From: Oscillospiraceae bacterium
GTDB taxonomy: Bacteria > Bacillota_A > Clostridia > Oscillospirales > Ruminococcaceae
NCBI GenBank assembly: GCA_017829075.1
Contig: JAGAJA010000021.1
Location: 1-64,000 of the forward strand
Length of the DNA: 64,000 bases
Reading direction: 5' to 3'
Below, one piece after another: positions 42,527 through 51,233 of this stretch. Numbering within the stretch: position 1 is the first letter of the stretch; each line of letters opens with the position of its first letter. A program made the position numbers and the translations under genes. The notes under the pieces were generated by a model. The model was not told where the DNA came from. It made no database searches and was given only the letters and a program-made list of their open reading frames with translations.

Positions 42527-42961
42527 ATGAAGAAAGTATATGTAAACGAGGACTGGTGTCTGGGCTGCCATCTGTGCGAATTTACCTGCGCAGCCGCAAA
42601 CAGCGGTGCTCCTGATATGATAAAGGCTTTCGCGGGCGGAAAGAAGCCCGTGGCGCGTATCCAGATCGAGGAGGGCAGCGCGGTGAATTTCGCGGTGCAG
42701 TGCCGCCACTGCGAGCTGCACCCCTGCGTTAAGGGCTGCATTTCCGGCGCGCTTTCCGTCAAGGACGGAGTTATCGTGTGTGACGAGGAGCGCTGCGTCG
42801 GCTGCTATACCTGTGTTCTGTCATGTCCCTATGGCGCGATCGTCATTGACGACGCGGGACACAAGATACGCAAGTGCGACCTCTGCACTCAGAACAGTCA
42901 GGGCGAGCCTGCCTGCGTAAAGGCTTGTCCTAATAACGCGATCGTTTTTGAGGAAAGGTGA
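42527..42961 (+). CDS. 4Fe-4S ferredoxin (HycB/DmsB-like electron-transfer subunit)
   Basis: 144 residues, ATG preceded by GGAGAGTTCTTAAG. Four cysteine groups: CLGCHLCEFTCA, CRHCELHPCVKGC, CVGCYTCVLSCP, CDLCTQNSQGEPACVKAC. This is the pattern of multi-cluster electron-transfer subunits. Placed between the FMN subunit and an FAD oxidoreductase, it most likely carries electrons from the latter to glutamate synthase. Confidence 0.88.
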   Translation: MKKVYVNEDWCLGCHLCEFTCAAANSGAPDMIKAFAGGKKPVARIQIEEGSAVNFAVQCRHCELHPCVKGCISGALSVKDGVIVCDEERCVGCYTCVLSCPYGAIVIDDAGHKIRKCDLCTQNSQGEPACVKACPNNAIVFEER

Positions 42962-42971
42962 GGTGACGGAA

Positions 42972-44204
42972 ATGAACTATGTAATTATCGGAAACGCTGC
43001 CGCAGCAGTCGGCACGATCGAGGGTATCCGGGAGGTTGACAAGACCGGAAAGATCACCGTTATCTCCGAGGAGAATTATCACACCTATTCTCGTCCGCTT
43101 ATTTCCTATTGGCTGATGGGAAAGGTCACAGACAAGAATATCTACTACCGCAGCCCGGACTTCTACGAGAAGAACGGCGTTGAAACCATGCTTGGCTGCC
43201 GCGCGGTAAAGATCGACACTGCGGCTAAGAGCGTAGTCCTCTCTGACGGAAACACCGTACCCTACGACAAGCTCATGGTGGCGACAGGCTCAAAGCCTTT
43301 TGTACCGCCGATGAACGGAATGGAGAAGATCGCTTCCTGCCACACCTTTATGAGTTACGACAGCGTAAAGGCTATCCGCTCTGAGATCAAGGAGGGCGCA
43401 AAGGTGCTGATAATCGGCGCGGGTCTTATCGGACTGAAGGCTGCCGAGGCGCTGAATGAATACAAGGCGGACATCACCGTTGTGGATATGGCTGACAGAA
43501 TCCTGCCCTCTATCCTTGACGTGAGAGCCGGTTCAATAATGCAGAAGCACATCGAGAGCGAGGGAACAAAGTTCATTCTCGGTACTTCCGTGGACGAGTT
43601 CTCCGAGCACTCCGCAAAGCTGAAGAACGGCGCGACTATTGACTTTGATATGGTCATTATCGCGGTCGGAGTTCGTCCCAACACCGAGCTTGTGGCTGAC
43701 GCAGGCGGTAAGGTTGAGCGCGGAATTATCTGTGATATGACTCAGAAAACCACGCTGGACGACGTTTATGCGGCAGGCGACTGCACCGTGAGCCACGACG
43801 CTTCCTCCGATACTGACAAGATCCTTGCGCTGCTGCCTAACGCTTATATGCAGGGCGAGGTTGCCGGTAGAAACATGGCGGGGGTAGAAACAAGATATGT
43901 GAATGCTATTCCGATGAACGCTATTGGTTTCTTCGGACTTCACATTATCACCGCCGGAAGCTACGACGGCGAGGAATATGTTGAGGAAAACGGTAATAAT
44001 TATAAAAAGCTGGTGTTCAAGGACGGACTGCTCAAGGGATATATCCTAATGGGCGACGTAAAGCGCGCCGGAATTTACACCTCCATGATTAAGGAACGCA
44101 TTGACCTGAAGGACGTTGACATGGAAATGCTGAAGGACAGACCTCAGATGATGATGTTCGGCAAGGCAAGGCGCGAGGAGAAGCTGGGAGGTATTTTCAG
44201 ATGA
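42972..44204 (+). CDS. FAD-dependent NAD(P)H oxidoreductase of the glutamate synthase operon
   Basis: 410 residues from the ATG preceded by GAGGTGACGG. A TTG 24 bases earlier overlaps the ferredoxin gene. FAD motif YVIIGNAAAAVGTIEGIRE, then LMVATGSKPFVPP. NAD(P) motif VLIIGAGLIGLKAAEAL. Second FAD motif DDVYAAGDCTVSHD. Closest in design to rubredoxin/NADH oxidase-type reductases. It probably feeds electrons from NAD(P)H to the ferredoxin subunit, doing the job of the GltD small subunit, to which it is only distantly similar. Confidence 0.85.
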   Translation: MNYVIIGNAAAAVGTIEGIREVDKTGKITVISEENYHTYSRPLISYWLMGKVTDKNIYYRSPDFYEKNGVETMLGCRAVKIDTAAKSVVLSDGNTVPYDKLMVATGSKPFVPPMNGMEKIASCHTFMSYDSVKAIRSEIKEGAKVLIIGAGLIGLKAAEALNEYKADITVVDMADRILPSILDVRAGSIMQKHIESEGTKFILGTSVDEFSEHSAKLKNGATIDFDMVIIAVGVRPNTELVADAGGKVERGIICDMTQKTTLDDVYAAGDCTVSHDASSDTDKILALLPNAYMQGEVAGRNMAGVETRYVNAIPMNAIGFFGLHIITAGSYDGEEYVEENGNNYKKLVFKDGLLKGYILMGDVKRAGIYTSMIKERIDLKDVDMEMLKDRPQMMMFGKARREEKLGGIFR

Positions 44205-44926
44205 TTATTGATGCAAAAAATATGCAGTATTCCGAGCTGAACAAAATGGTACGCGACTCGGAGGAGGATAAATTCACGCTGGATAATGTTCTGGGTCAGA
44301 GATACATCGGCGCAGGACTTCCTGAGGGTAAGGAGATCCTTATAAACGGTACTCCCGGCAACGCTCTCGGCGCATATCTCAACGGCGCAAAGATCAGCGT
44401 ACACGGCAACGCTCAGGACGCCACCGGCGACACCATGAACGACGGCGCTATCATCATTCACGGCAACAGCGGTGATACGACAGGCTATGCAATGCGCTCC
44501 GGCGAGATCTATGTTCAGGGAAATGCCGGCTACCGCGTGGGAATTCACATGAAGAGCTATCAGGATCTGTTCCCGACCATAGTTATTGGCGGCAAGGTAG
44601 GCGACTTCCTCGGCGAATATCAGGCGGGCGGAATTATCGTAGTCCTCGGCATTGGCGTTGAGGGCTGTCCGGTAGGACATTTCTGCGGCACTGGAATGCA
44701 CGGCGGCGAAATGTTCATCAGGAGCGATGAGATGCCTAAGGGACTTCCGGTTCAAGTGTGCTGCACCGTTGCAACTCCGGAGGAGAAAGAGTCCATCAGA
44801 CATTATGTAGAGCGATTTGTAAAGCATTTCGGCAATAATGCAGACGAACTGCTGAGCTCGAACTTCTTCAAGCTTACCCCGAACTCCGCAAGCCCGTACA
44901 AGCAGCTTTATGTGAACAATCTGTAA
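44201..44926 (+). CDS. Glutamate synthase GXGXG (GltB C-terminal) domain protein
   Basis: 241 residues, ATG overlapping the previous TGA. A right-handed beta-helix of G-x-x-G-x-x-x-G repeats: LGQRYIGAGLPEGKEILINGTPGNALGAYLNGAKI, HGNAQDATGDTM, HGNSGDTTGYAM, QGNAGYRVGIHM, then FCGTGMHGGEMFIR. This is the structural domain that ends GltB and also occurs in formylmethanofuran dehydrogenase subunit C. With the genes at 39873 and 40985 it rebuilds a complete glutamate synthase from three polypeptides. Confidence 0.9.
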   Translation: MIIDAKNMQYSELNKMVRDSEEDKFTLDNVLGQRYIGAGLPEGKEILINGTPGNALGAYLNGAKISVHGNAQDATGDTMNDGAIIIHGNSGDTTGYAMRSGEIYVQGNAGYRVGIHMKSYQDLFPTIVIGGKVGDFLGEYQAGGIIVVLGIGVEGCPVGHFCGTGMHGGEMFIRSDEMPKGLPVQVCCTVATPEEKESIRHYVERFVKHFGNNADELLSSNFFKLTPNSASPYKQLYVNNL

Positions 44927-44952
44927 ACAGCATTGAAAAGGGGGTAACTCCC

Positions 44953-45528
44953 ATAGACAGAATATTCATAAACGCCAAAACTGAAATAGTCTGTGAAACT
45001 CTCGCCGCAGCACTGGAGGACTTCCGTGCTGAAATAACCTGCTGCTTTGACGATGATGAAGCGGCGGCTGCGGATCTTTCCGGTTACGATCTGGTGATAG
45101 TTTCCACCCCGCTGCGCTCGGAGTTCGGACTGAATTTCGTTGCGGACGTGAGAAGCCGCACAGACGCGATAATCCTCGTGCTGGCGAAAACCGAGATCGC
45201 GGACGAAGTGCAGAACAGGATAAAGTTCACCGGAGCGTATGTGCTGCCGCGTCCGTTCAGCAAGCAGTCGCTCATACAGACGATCAAAATGGCTGTAATG
45301 GCAAAGGAAAATATGCAGAGGCTGGAGCAGGAGAAATCCAAGCTCACAAAACAGCTTGATGATGTTAAGACGATAGACCGCGCGAAGTGCTGCCTTATCG
45401 AGTACCTTAACCTCACGGAAAATCAGGCGCACCGGCATATTCAAAAGCTTGCAATGGACACCCGCCGCACCCAGCGGGAGATCGCAGAGGATATCCTGCG
45501 GACTTACAGCGGAATTACAAATGTATGA
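44953..45528 (+). CDS. ANTAR-domain RNA-binding response regulator, probable non-AUG start
   Basis: About 191 residues if translation begins at ATA (44953), eight bases after AAAAGGGGG. No ATG, TTG or GTG exists upstream of the GTG at 45094 in this frame, and that GTG would remove the first 47 residues of the receiver fold (DRIFINAKTEIVCETLAAAL). A receiver-like domain covers about 1-125, followed by a coiled coil and the ANTAR three-helix domain at the end (AKCCLIEYLNLTENQAHRHIQKLAMDTRRTQREIAEDIL). ANTAR proteins bind paired RNA hairpins and prevent termination. Its place as last gene of the operon suggests control of glutamate synthesis through the leader at 39640-39872. Confidence 0.75.
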   Translation: MDRIFINAKTEIVCETLAAALEDFRAEITCCFDDDEAAAADLSGYDLVIVSTPLRSEFGLNFVADVRSRTDAIILVLAKTEIADEVQNRIKFTGAYVLPRPFSKQSLIQTIKMAVMAKENMQRLEQEKSKLTKQLDDVKTIDRAKCCLIEYLNLTENQAHRHIQKLAMDTRRTQREIAEDILRTYSGITNV

Positions 45529-45560
45529 TATTAGTGTAGAACAAAAGAAAAATACAGAGG

Positions 45561-45796
45561 GGCTGTCGCAATGAGTGGCAGCCTCAGACCGTCGAAAAAG
45601 TCCCGCTGGGACTTTTCCGCCGAACATCCGCCCTGCGCGCACGGTTTGGCGGCATTGCCGCCAAACCGCACACTTGTGCGGATAGAAGTGTTTTTTGCCC
45701 CGGCAGAGCTGGGGCAAAAAACGGATTTCAAAAGCCCGCTTCGCGGGCAAAACTAGGTTTTTCGACAAGCTGGGGCTGTCGCTTACTGCGGCAGCC
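45561..45796. mobile_element. MITE-like palindromic element, about 236 bp
   Basis: Imperfect terminal inverted repeats of about 38 bases (45561-45599 and 45758-45796; 29 of 38 positions match). Both begin GGCTG and end in GTCGAAAAA, and each can itself fold. Inside are perfect hairpins: AAAAGTCCC/GGGACTTTT, a GTTTGGCGGC/GCCGCCAAAC stem around ATT, TTTTTTGCCCC/GGGGCAAAAAA, and GCCCGC/GCGGGC. There is no coding capacity. It sits between two operons and probably ends transcription in both directions. Confidence 0.65.
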
Positions 45797-45832
45797 TTAT
45801 TTTATATTTTACTTATATTTTTCAAAAAAATA

Positions 45833-45861
45833 TTGCAAATTGCCTGAGTTTATGTTATACT
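45833..45861 (+). promoter_or_regulatory. Promoter of the polyamine cluster
   Basis: TTGCAA (45833-45838) and TATACT (45856-45861), 17-base spacer. Confidence 0.7.
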
Positions 45862-45913
45862 TACTTTGACTGCATAGAATTATTATGCGGAAAATTATCA
45901 ACGAAAGGCTGTG

Positions 45914-46771
45914 ATGTTAGGGTTGGAGAAAAAGGCAGAAGCAGCGCCTGGCGGCGGCAGCTCCAGACTGGCTTTATATGGCTTTAACAACCTCACAAAA
46001 ACACTTAGCTTCAACATTTACGATGTGTGCTATGCAAAAAGTGAGAGGGAGCAGCGGGATTATATCGCGTATATTGACGAGCAGTATAATTCCGAACGGC
46101 TTACAAAAATCCTCTGCGACGTGACCGAGAAGATCGGCGCGACTATCCTGAATATCTCAAAACAGGATTACGACCCGCAGGGGGCTTCTGTCAATGTGCT
46201 CTTTGCAGAGGGGCATATTGACCCTTCCCATGTAGACGGTTCCTGCAACAAGGGAGCCGGGTTCTTTAACAGGGACGGTATCAGTCCGGATACTGTCCAC
46301 GCACATCTTGACAAGAGTCATATTACGGTGCACACTTTCCCGGAGTACCACCCGGACAAGGCGATATCGACCTTCCGCGTGGATATCGACGTTGCCACCT
46401 GCGGTGAGATATCGCCGCTGAATACGCTGGATTACCTCATCGGGAGCTTTGATTCGGACATAATCACTATCGACTACCGTGTCAGAGGCTTCACAAGAGA
46501 TGTCACCGGAAAAAAGTGCTTTATGGATCACAAGATCACGTCCATTCAGGATTACATAAATCCGGAAACGCTGACAAAATACGACGCGATAGACGTGAAT
46601 GTGTACCAATCCAATATATTCCATACAAAAATGCTGATTAAGGAGATAGAGCTTCAGAACTATCTGTTCAACTCGGACGTTTACGAGATCCACCCTCAGC
46701 AGCGGCTTGAGATAACCAACAATCTGCGTCGGGAAATGATTGAGATATTCAGCGGCATGAATATTTACTGA
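45914..46771 (+). CDS. speD: S-adenosylmethionine decarboxylase proenzyme
   Basis: 285 residues from the ATG after GAAAGG. A GTG overlaps one codon upstream. Pyruvoyl-dependent SpeD of the long (E. coli) class. The self-cleavage site is K134-S135 in [16 protein letters not shown], where the serine becomes pyruvoyl. [21 protein letters not shown] and [13 protein letters not shown] are also characteristic. It makes decarboxylated AdoMet, the aminopropyl donor for SpeE. First gene of the cluster, ten bases before the decarboxylase. Confidence 0.95.
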   Translation: MLGLEKKAEAAPGGGSSRLALYGFNNLTKTLSFNIYDVCYAKSEREQRDYIAYIDEQYNSERLTKILCDVTEKIGATILNISKQDYDPQGASVNVLFAEGHIDPSHVDGSCNKGAGFFNRDGISPDTVHAHLDKSHITVHTFPEYHPDKAISTFRVDIDVATCGEISPLNTLDYLIGSFDSDIITIDYRVRGFTRDVTGKKCFMDHKITSIQDYINPETLTKYDAIDVNVYQSNIFHTKMLIKEIELQNYLFNSDVYEIHPQQRLEITNNLRREMIEIFSGMNIY

Positions 46772-46780
46772 GGTGAGCAG

Positions 46781-48259
46781 ATGAGGGAATACAAGTTTGA
46801 TCAGTCCCGCGCGCCGCTGTATGAGGCAATGAAGGCGCATCGGCTCAACCGGGTAGTCCCGTTTGACGTACCCGGTCACAAGGGCGGCAGAGGGAACAGA
46901 GTTCTGACAGAGTTTCTCGGCGAAAGCTGCATGAAGAACGATGTGAACTCCATGAAGCCTCTGGACAACCTCTGTCACCCGGTTTCGGTAATTAAGGAAG
47001 CTCAGGAGATTGCCGCGGACGCTTTCGGCGCGGAAAATTCTATTTTTATTGTGAACGGAGCTACCGGAGCAGTTCAGGCGATGGTAATGTCCGTATGCAA
47101 GGCGGGGGACAAGATAATCCTGCCGCGAAACGTACACCGTAGCGCGATAAATGCGCTGGTAGTGTGCGGCGCTATCCCGGTTTATGTCAATCCGGGAGTG
47201 AACAACGACCTCGGAATCCCCCTCGGCATGACCCCGGAGGAGGTGGAGGCGGCAATTCTCGCCAACCCGGACGCAAAGGCGGTGCTGGTGAACAATCCCA
47301 CCTATTACGGAATATGCTCCGATCTGCGGAGGATTACTGAGATAGTCCACCGTCACGGTATGAAAGTGCTTGTGGACGAAGCCCACGGAACTCACTTCTA
47401 TTTCGGTGAGGGGCTGCCTCCAAGTGCAATGAGTTGCGGCGCAGACATGGCGGCGGTTTCCATGCACAAGACCGGAGGTTCTCTGACTCAGAGCGCGTTC
47501 TTGCTGCTGGGAAAGGGTGTGAACCGGGATTATGTCCGGCAGATAATCAACCTTACCCAGACCACCAGCGCGTCATATCTGCTTATGTCGAGCCTTGACC
47601 TTGCCCGGCAGAATTTGGCGCTGAACGGCAGGGAATTCTATGCGAAAACAGTCGAGTTTGCGGAGTATGCCAGAAAGGAAATAAACGCTATCGGCGGCTA
47701 TTACGCTTTTGGCAGCGAGCTTTGCGACGGAAAGGCTTTCTATGCCTTTGATACCACGAAGCTTTCGGTGCATACCCGCGCAATGGGACTTGCGGGGATA
47801 GAGGTGTACGACCTGCTTCGGGACGAATACGGAATACAGATAGAATTCGGTGATATCGGCAATATCCTTGCGATAATCACCGGCGGAGACCGGGCGCTTG
47901 AGATAGAACGGCTTCTGGGCGCGCTGTCGGAGATAAAGCGGCTTTATTCCCGCTCACCGGCGGGGCTTTTCGACCACGAGTATATCAATCCTATCGTGGA
48001 AATGCCGCCTCAGCAGGCTTTTTATGCGGAACGTGAAACCTTGCCGATTGAAAAAACCGCCGGCAGGATATGCAGCGAATTCGTAATGTGCTACCCGCCG
48101 GGAATTCCGATATTAGCCCCCGGCGAGAGGATAACGGATGATATCCTGAATTATATCGCATACGCGAAGGAAAAGGGCTGCTCACTCACAGGCACAAAGG
48201 ATATGAATGTGGAGCAGCTTGAGGTCGTCGGGTTCAGTGCTGGGAACGACCGGCACTGA
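46781..48259 (+). CDS. Arginine decarboxylase (Orn/Lys/Arg decarboxylase family)
   Basis: 492 residues, fold type I PLP enzyme of the Bacillus SpeA kind. Features: VPFDVPGHKGGRG, IFIVNGATGAVQAMVMS, VLVDEAHGTHFYFGE and the PLP lysine in VSMHKTGGSLTQSAFLL. The C-terminal part (CYPPGIPILAPGERI) is also typical. Biosynthetic SpeA-type proteins give agmatine. Lysine or ornithine use cannot be excluded by eye. No agmatinase or agmatine deiminase is encoded in this cluster, which matters for how putrescine or aminopropylagmatine would be made. Confidence 0.88.
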   Translation: MREYKFDQSRAPLYEAMKAHRLNRVVPFDVPGHKGGRGNRVLTEFLGESCMKNDVNSMKPLDNLCHPVSVIKEAQEIAADAFGAENSIFIVNGATGAVQAMVMSVCKAGDKIILPRNVHRSAINALVVCGAIPVYVNPGVNNDLGIPLGMTPEEVEAAILANPDAKAVLVNNPTYYGICSDLRRITEIVHRHGMKVLVDEAHGTHFYFGEGLPPSAMSCGADMAAVSMHKTGGSLTQSAFLLLGKGVNRDYVRQIINLTQTTSASYLLMSSLDLARQNLALNGREFYAKTVEFAEYARKEINAIGGYYAFGSELCDGKAFYAFDTTKLSVHTRAMGLAGIEVYDLLRDEYGIQIEFGDIGNILAIITGGDRALEIERLLGALSEIKRLYSRSPAGLFDHEYINPIVEMPPQQAFYAERETLPIEKTAGRICSEFVMCYPPGIPILAPGERITDDILNYIAYAKEKGCSLTGTKDMNVEQLEVVGFSAGNDRH

Positions 48260-48264
48260 ACCTA

Positions 48265-48326
48265 CGGTTTTTCTTTGATTTTCCGGATTGGAAAATCAAT
48301 TTTGCCTATGGCAAAACCGAAAAAAC
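48265..48326. repeat. Hairpins between the decarboxylase and speE
   Basis: GATTTTCC/GGAAAATC (48277-48297) and TTTTGCC/GGCAAAA (48300-48316) lie inside an outer GGTTTTTC/GAAAAAAC pairing. They may attenuate or process the message between the two genes. Confidence 0.6.
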
Positions 48327-48363
48327 TCTTGTTGCTTAAAGATTATTATAGAAAGGAAATAAG

Positions 48364-49224
48364 ATGGAGCTTTGGTTTACCGAGAACCATACAGAAAGCA
48401 TAAAGTTTTCAATCAAGATAAAGGAACATCTCGTTACTGAGCAGAGCGAGTTCCAGAAGATAGACATTCTTGACAGCGTAGAGCTGGGAAGAATACTGGT
48501 GTTGGACGGCTTTCTCATGCTGACCGAAAAGGACGAGTACATCTATCACGAGATGATAGTCCATGTGCCTATGGCTACAAATCCTGACATCAAGCGGGTG
48601 CTGGTGATAGGCGCAGGTGACGGCGGCACTATCCGGGAGCTTACCCGGTTCAAGTCCGTGGAGCATATCGACATGGTGGAGATAGACCGCCGGGTAGTTG
48701 AGCTTTGCCGGGAGTACCTGCCGCAGACAGCCTGCAAGCTGGACGACCCGCGGGTACACATCTATTATGAGGACGGGCTGAAATTCGTGCGCGGAAAGCA
48801 GAACGAATACGACCTGATAATCGTTGACAGCACCGACCCGTTTGGACCGGGAGAGGGGCTTTTCACTAAGGAATTCTACGGCAACTGCTACAACGCGCTG
48901 AATGAGAATGGTATTCTTGTGAACCAGCACGAAAGCACGTTCTATGATGAATACGCGGAGATAATGAAGCGCGCCCACAGCCGGATAAAGAGCTTCTTCC
49001 CGACTGCGCTGGTGTATCAGGCGCATATTCCGACTTATCCCTCCGGGCATTGGCTGTTCGGATTTGCAAGTAAGCGTTTCCACCCGGTGAAAGACCAGAA
49101 CGCCGAATGGTGGCTGGCACAGGGGCTTAAAACCAAGTACTATAACCAGTATGTCCACAGCGGGTGCTTCGCACTGCCGAACAATGTGCGGGACGTTCTC
49201 AGGGAAACCAAACCCGCTACATGA
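48364..49224 (+). CDS. speE: Spermidine synthase (aminopropyltransferase)
   Basis: 286 residues, ATG preceded by AAAGGAAATAAG. N-terminal beta domain LWFTENHTESIKFSIKI. The methyltransferase-like fold has VLVIGAGDGGTIRELTRF, HIDMVEIDRRVVELC, and the active-site DSTDPFGPGEGLFTKEFY. These are the AdoMet- and polyamine-binding motifs of SpeE. It joins an aminopropyl group to putrescine, or to agmatine as in Thermus, which would be possible here given the arginine decarboxylase gene. Confidence 0.95.
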   Translation: MELWFTENHTESIKFSIKIKEHLVTEQSEFQKIDILDSVELGRILVLDGFLMLTEKDEYIYHEMIVHVPMATNPDIKRVLVIGAGDGGTIRELTRFKSVEHIDMVEIDRRVVELCREYLPQTACKLDDPRVHIYYEDGLKFVRGKQNEYDLIIVDSTDPFGPGEGLFTKEFYGNCYNALNENGILVNQHESTFYDEYAEIMKRAHSRIKSFFPTALVYQAHIPTYPSGHWLFGFASKRFHPVKDQNAEWWLAQGLKTKYYNQYVHSGCFALPNNVRDVLRETKPAT

Positions 49225-49235
49225 GGTGAATTGCA

Positions 49236-49574
49236 ATGAAGATAGATTTTGAGAAAATACAGCCGCAGGATATCGCTAATTTCAAGGGCGGCGAGAAATC
49301 GTTCAACGTGAAGATGTTCACGGACGAAAACAACAAGATAATGCAGGGAAAGCTTATCCCCGGTGCGTCCATTGGACTTCATCGCCACGAGGGAAACAGC
49401 GAGATAATTTTCATCACAAAGGGACAGGGCAGGGTGCTGTACAACGGCGAATACGAAGAAGTTTCCGCCGGGAGCGTACATTATTGCCCTATGGGACAGG
49501 AGCACAGCCTGATTAACGACAGCGAGGCAGATTTAGAATTCTACGCAGTCGTACCGGAACACAACAGAAAGTGA
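49236..49574 (+). CDS. Cupin-domain protein
   Basis: 112 residues. One cupin barrel with both conserved motifs: GLHRHEGNSEIIFITKGQGRV and GSVHYCPMGQEHSLINDS, giving a likely metal site from the histidines and glutamate. No catalytic class is evident. It lies 12 bases after speE and 11 before the carboxynorspermidine synthase gene, so it belongs to the polyamine operon and may sense or modify a pathway compound. Confidence 0.8.
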   Translation: MKIDFEKIQPQDIANFKGGEKSFNVKMFTDENNKIMQGKLIPGASIGLHRHEGNSEIIFITKGQGRVLYNGEYEEVSAGSVHYCPMGQEHSLINDSEADLEFYAVVPEHNRK

Positions 49575-49584
49575 GGACAAAGAA

Positions 49585-50787
49585 ATGAGCAGAGCATTAA
49601 TAATCGGCGCAGGCGGCGTTGCAGGAGTAGTAATTCACAAGTGCTGCCAGAACAGTGATGTTTTCACGGAAATAATGATAGCGAGCCGCACAAAGTCTAA
49701 GTGTGACGCGTTCAAGGAGAAATTACAGCCCACCACAAAGACAGTGATTTCCACAGCGCAGGTGGACGCTGACAATGTTGAGGAGCTGACTGCGCTCATC
49801 AAAAGCTACCAGCCGGAGATAGTAATAAATGTCGCACTTCCTTATCAGGACTTGCACATAATGGACGCCTGCCTTGCGGCGGGGGTAAACTACCTTGATA
49901 CCGCGAATTACGAGCCGGAGGACACTGCGAAGTTTGAGTATAGCTGGCAGTGGGCTTACCGGGAGCGGTTTGAAAAGGCGGGACTTACCGCAATTCTCGG
50001 CTGCGGCTTCGACCCGGGCGTTACCGGAGTTTTCTCCGCGTATGCAATGAAGCACCAGTTCGACGAGATAAACTACATCGACATTCTGGACTGCAACGGC
50101 GGCGACCACGGCTATCCGTTCGCGACCAACTTCAATCCGGAAATAAATATCCGTGAGGTGTCCGCAAAGGGCAGTTACATTGAGGACGGTAAATGGGTGG
50201 AAACTGAGCCTATGGAGATTAAGCGCGTATACAACTTCAAGGGCGTAGGCGAAAAGGATATGTACCTGCTTCATCACGAGGAGCTGGAGTCCCTTGCGCT
50301 GAATATCAAAGGTATCAAGCGCATTCGGTTCTTTATGACCTTCGGGCAGAGCTACCTCACTCACCTCAAGTGCCTTGAAAATGTCGGAATGACCTCTATC
50401 AAGCCTATTATGTATGAGGGTAAGGAGATAGTGCCGTTACAGTTCCTGAAAGCAGTGCTGCCCGACCCGGCTTCCCTCGGTCCGCGCACTGTCGGCAAGA
50501 CCAACATCGGCTGTATCTTCCGGGGTAAGAAGGACGGCAAGGACAAGAATTACTACCTCTACAATATCTGCGATCATCAGGAGTGCTACAAGGAGGTTGG
50601 CTCTCAGGCAATTTCCTATACAACCGGCGTTCCGGCAATGATAGGCGCGGCTATGGTGTTGACAGGCGAGTGGAAGAAGCCTGGCGTGTACAACGTTGAG
50701 GAGATGAACCCCGATCCGTTTATGGAGGCACTCAACAAGTGGGGTCTTCCGTGGGAGGAGGACTTTGATCCGGTGCTGGTGGACTGA
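49585..50787 (+). CDS. Carboxynorspermidine/carboxyspermidine synthase
   Basis: 400 residues, saccharopine-dehydrogenase fold. It starts RALIIGAGGVAGVVIHKC (Rossmann NADPH motif) and has DTANYEPEDTAKFEYSWQWAYRERF, LGCGFDPGVTGVFSAYA and a C-terminal VPAMIGAAMVLTGEW. These are typical of CANSDH/LYS9-like proteins that condense a diamine with aspartate semialdehyde. The carboxynorspermidine decarboxylase partner is encoded at 51665. Family members can use putrescine, diaminopropane or agmatine, and the amine cannot be told from the sequence. Confidence 0.92.
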   Translation: MSRALIIGAGGVAGVVIHKCCQNSDVFTEIMIASRTKSKCDAFKEKLQPTTKTVISTAQVDADNVEELTALIKSYQPEIVINVALPYQDLHIMDACLAAGVNYLDTANYEPEDTAKFEYSWQWAYRERFEKAGLTAILGCGFDPGVTGVFSAYAMKHQFDEINYIDILDCNGGDHGYPFATNFNPEINIREVSAKGSYIEDGKWVETEPMEIKRVYNFKGVGEKDMYLLHHEELESLALNIKGIKRIRFFMTFGQSYLTHLKCLENVGMTSIKPIMYEGKEIVPLQFLKAVLPDPASLGPRTVGKTNIGCIFRGKKDGKDKNYYLYNICDHQECYKEVGSQAISYTTGVPAMIGAAMVLTGEWKKPGVYNVEEMNPDPFMEALNKWGLPWEEDFDPVLVD

Positions 50788-50815
50788 TAAGGAATAATTC
50801 TATATTTATCGGGAG

Positions 50816-50837
50816 GGGCAAACAAGGACGTTTGCCC
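50816..50837 (+). repeat. Hairpin before the pyrophosphatase-like gene
   Basis: GGGCAAAC (50816-50823) pairs with GTTTGCCC (50830-50837). There is no T run, so it is more likely a processing or attenuation structure than a terminator. Confidence 0.55.
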
Positions 50838-50876
50838 TATCGCCTACATTGTGGATTTAATTTGGAGAAAAGCAGC

Positions 50877-51200
50877 ATGATAGGTCAAACCGTAAAAGTC
50901 ATAATAGACCGCCCTCTCGGCAGCTATCACCCGAATCACCCGGATATGTACTACCCCGTGAATTACGGCTATGTCGAGGGAATTATTGCCCCGGACGGCG
51001 AGGAGCAGGACGTTTATGTACTCGGTGTGGACGAGCCGCTGAAAGAGTTCACCGGACGGGTCATCGCTGTTATTCATCGTTTTGATGATGTTGAGGAAAA
51101 GTGGGTCGCCGCACCGGAAAATGTGACGTTTACCAAAGAGAAAATAATGGAGCAGGTACATTTTCAGGAGCGGTTCTTTAAGTCAGAAGTGAGAACGTAA
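50877..51200 (+). CDS. Small inorganic-pyrophosphatase-like protein
   Basis: 107 residues from the ATG preceded by TGGAGAAAAGCAGC. A longer in-frame reading from 50832 crosses a hairpin and lacks a site. It resembles the central part of class I inorganic pyrophosphatases: YYPVNYGYVEGI matches the YPGDYGFIP region, and DGEEQDVYVLGVDEPL the DGDPLDVLVL metal site. A late EEKWVAAPE matches DDKVIAVP. It lacks about 60 residues of the usual 170, including the N-terminal KYE segment. Activity is uncertain. It is inside the polyamine operon. Confidence 0.65.
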   Translation: MIGQTVKVIIDRPLGSYHPNHPDMYYPVNYGYVEGIIAPDGEEQDVYVLGVDEPLKEFTGRVIAVIHRFDDVEEKWVAAPENVTFTKEKIMEQVHFQERFFKSEVRT

Positions 51201-51233
51201 TTCCGTGATATCTTCGGAAGAAAGAGAGGGACT

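Noticed and set aside
45094..45528. Starting the ANTAR gene at the GTG at 45094.
   Set aside because: It has no ribosome site and would remove nearly half of the receiver-like domain, whereas a strong site precedes the ATA at 44953.
46157..47467. A 436-residue antisense frame across speD and the arginine decarboxylase gene.
   Set aside because: It crosses two genuine genes with clear catalytic motifs and looks like a shadow frame of biased codons.
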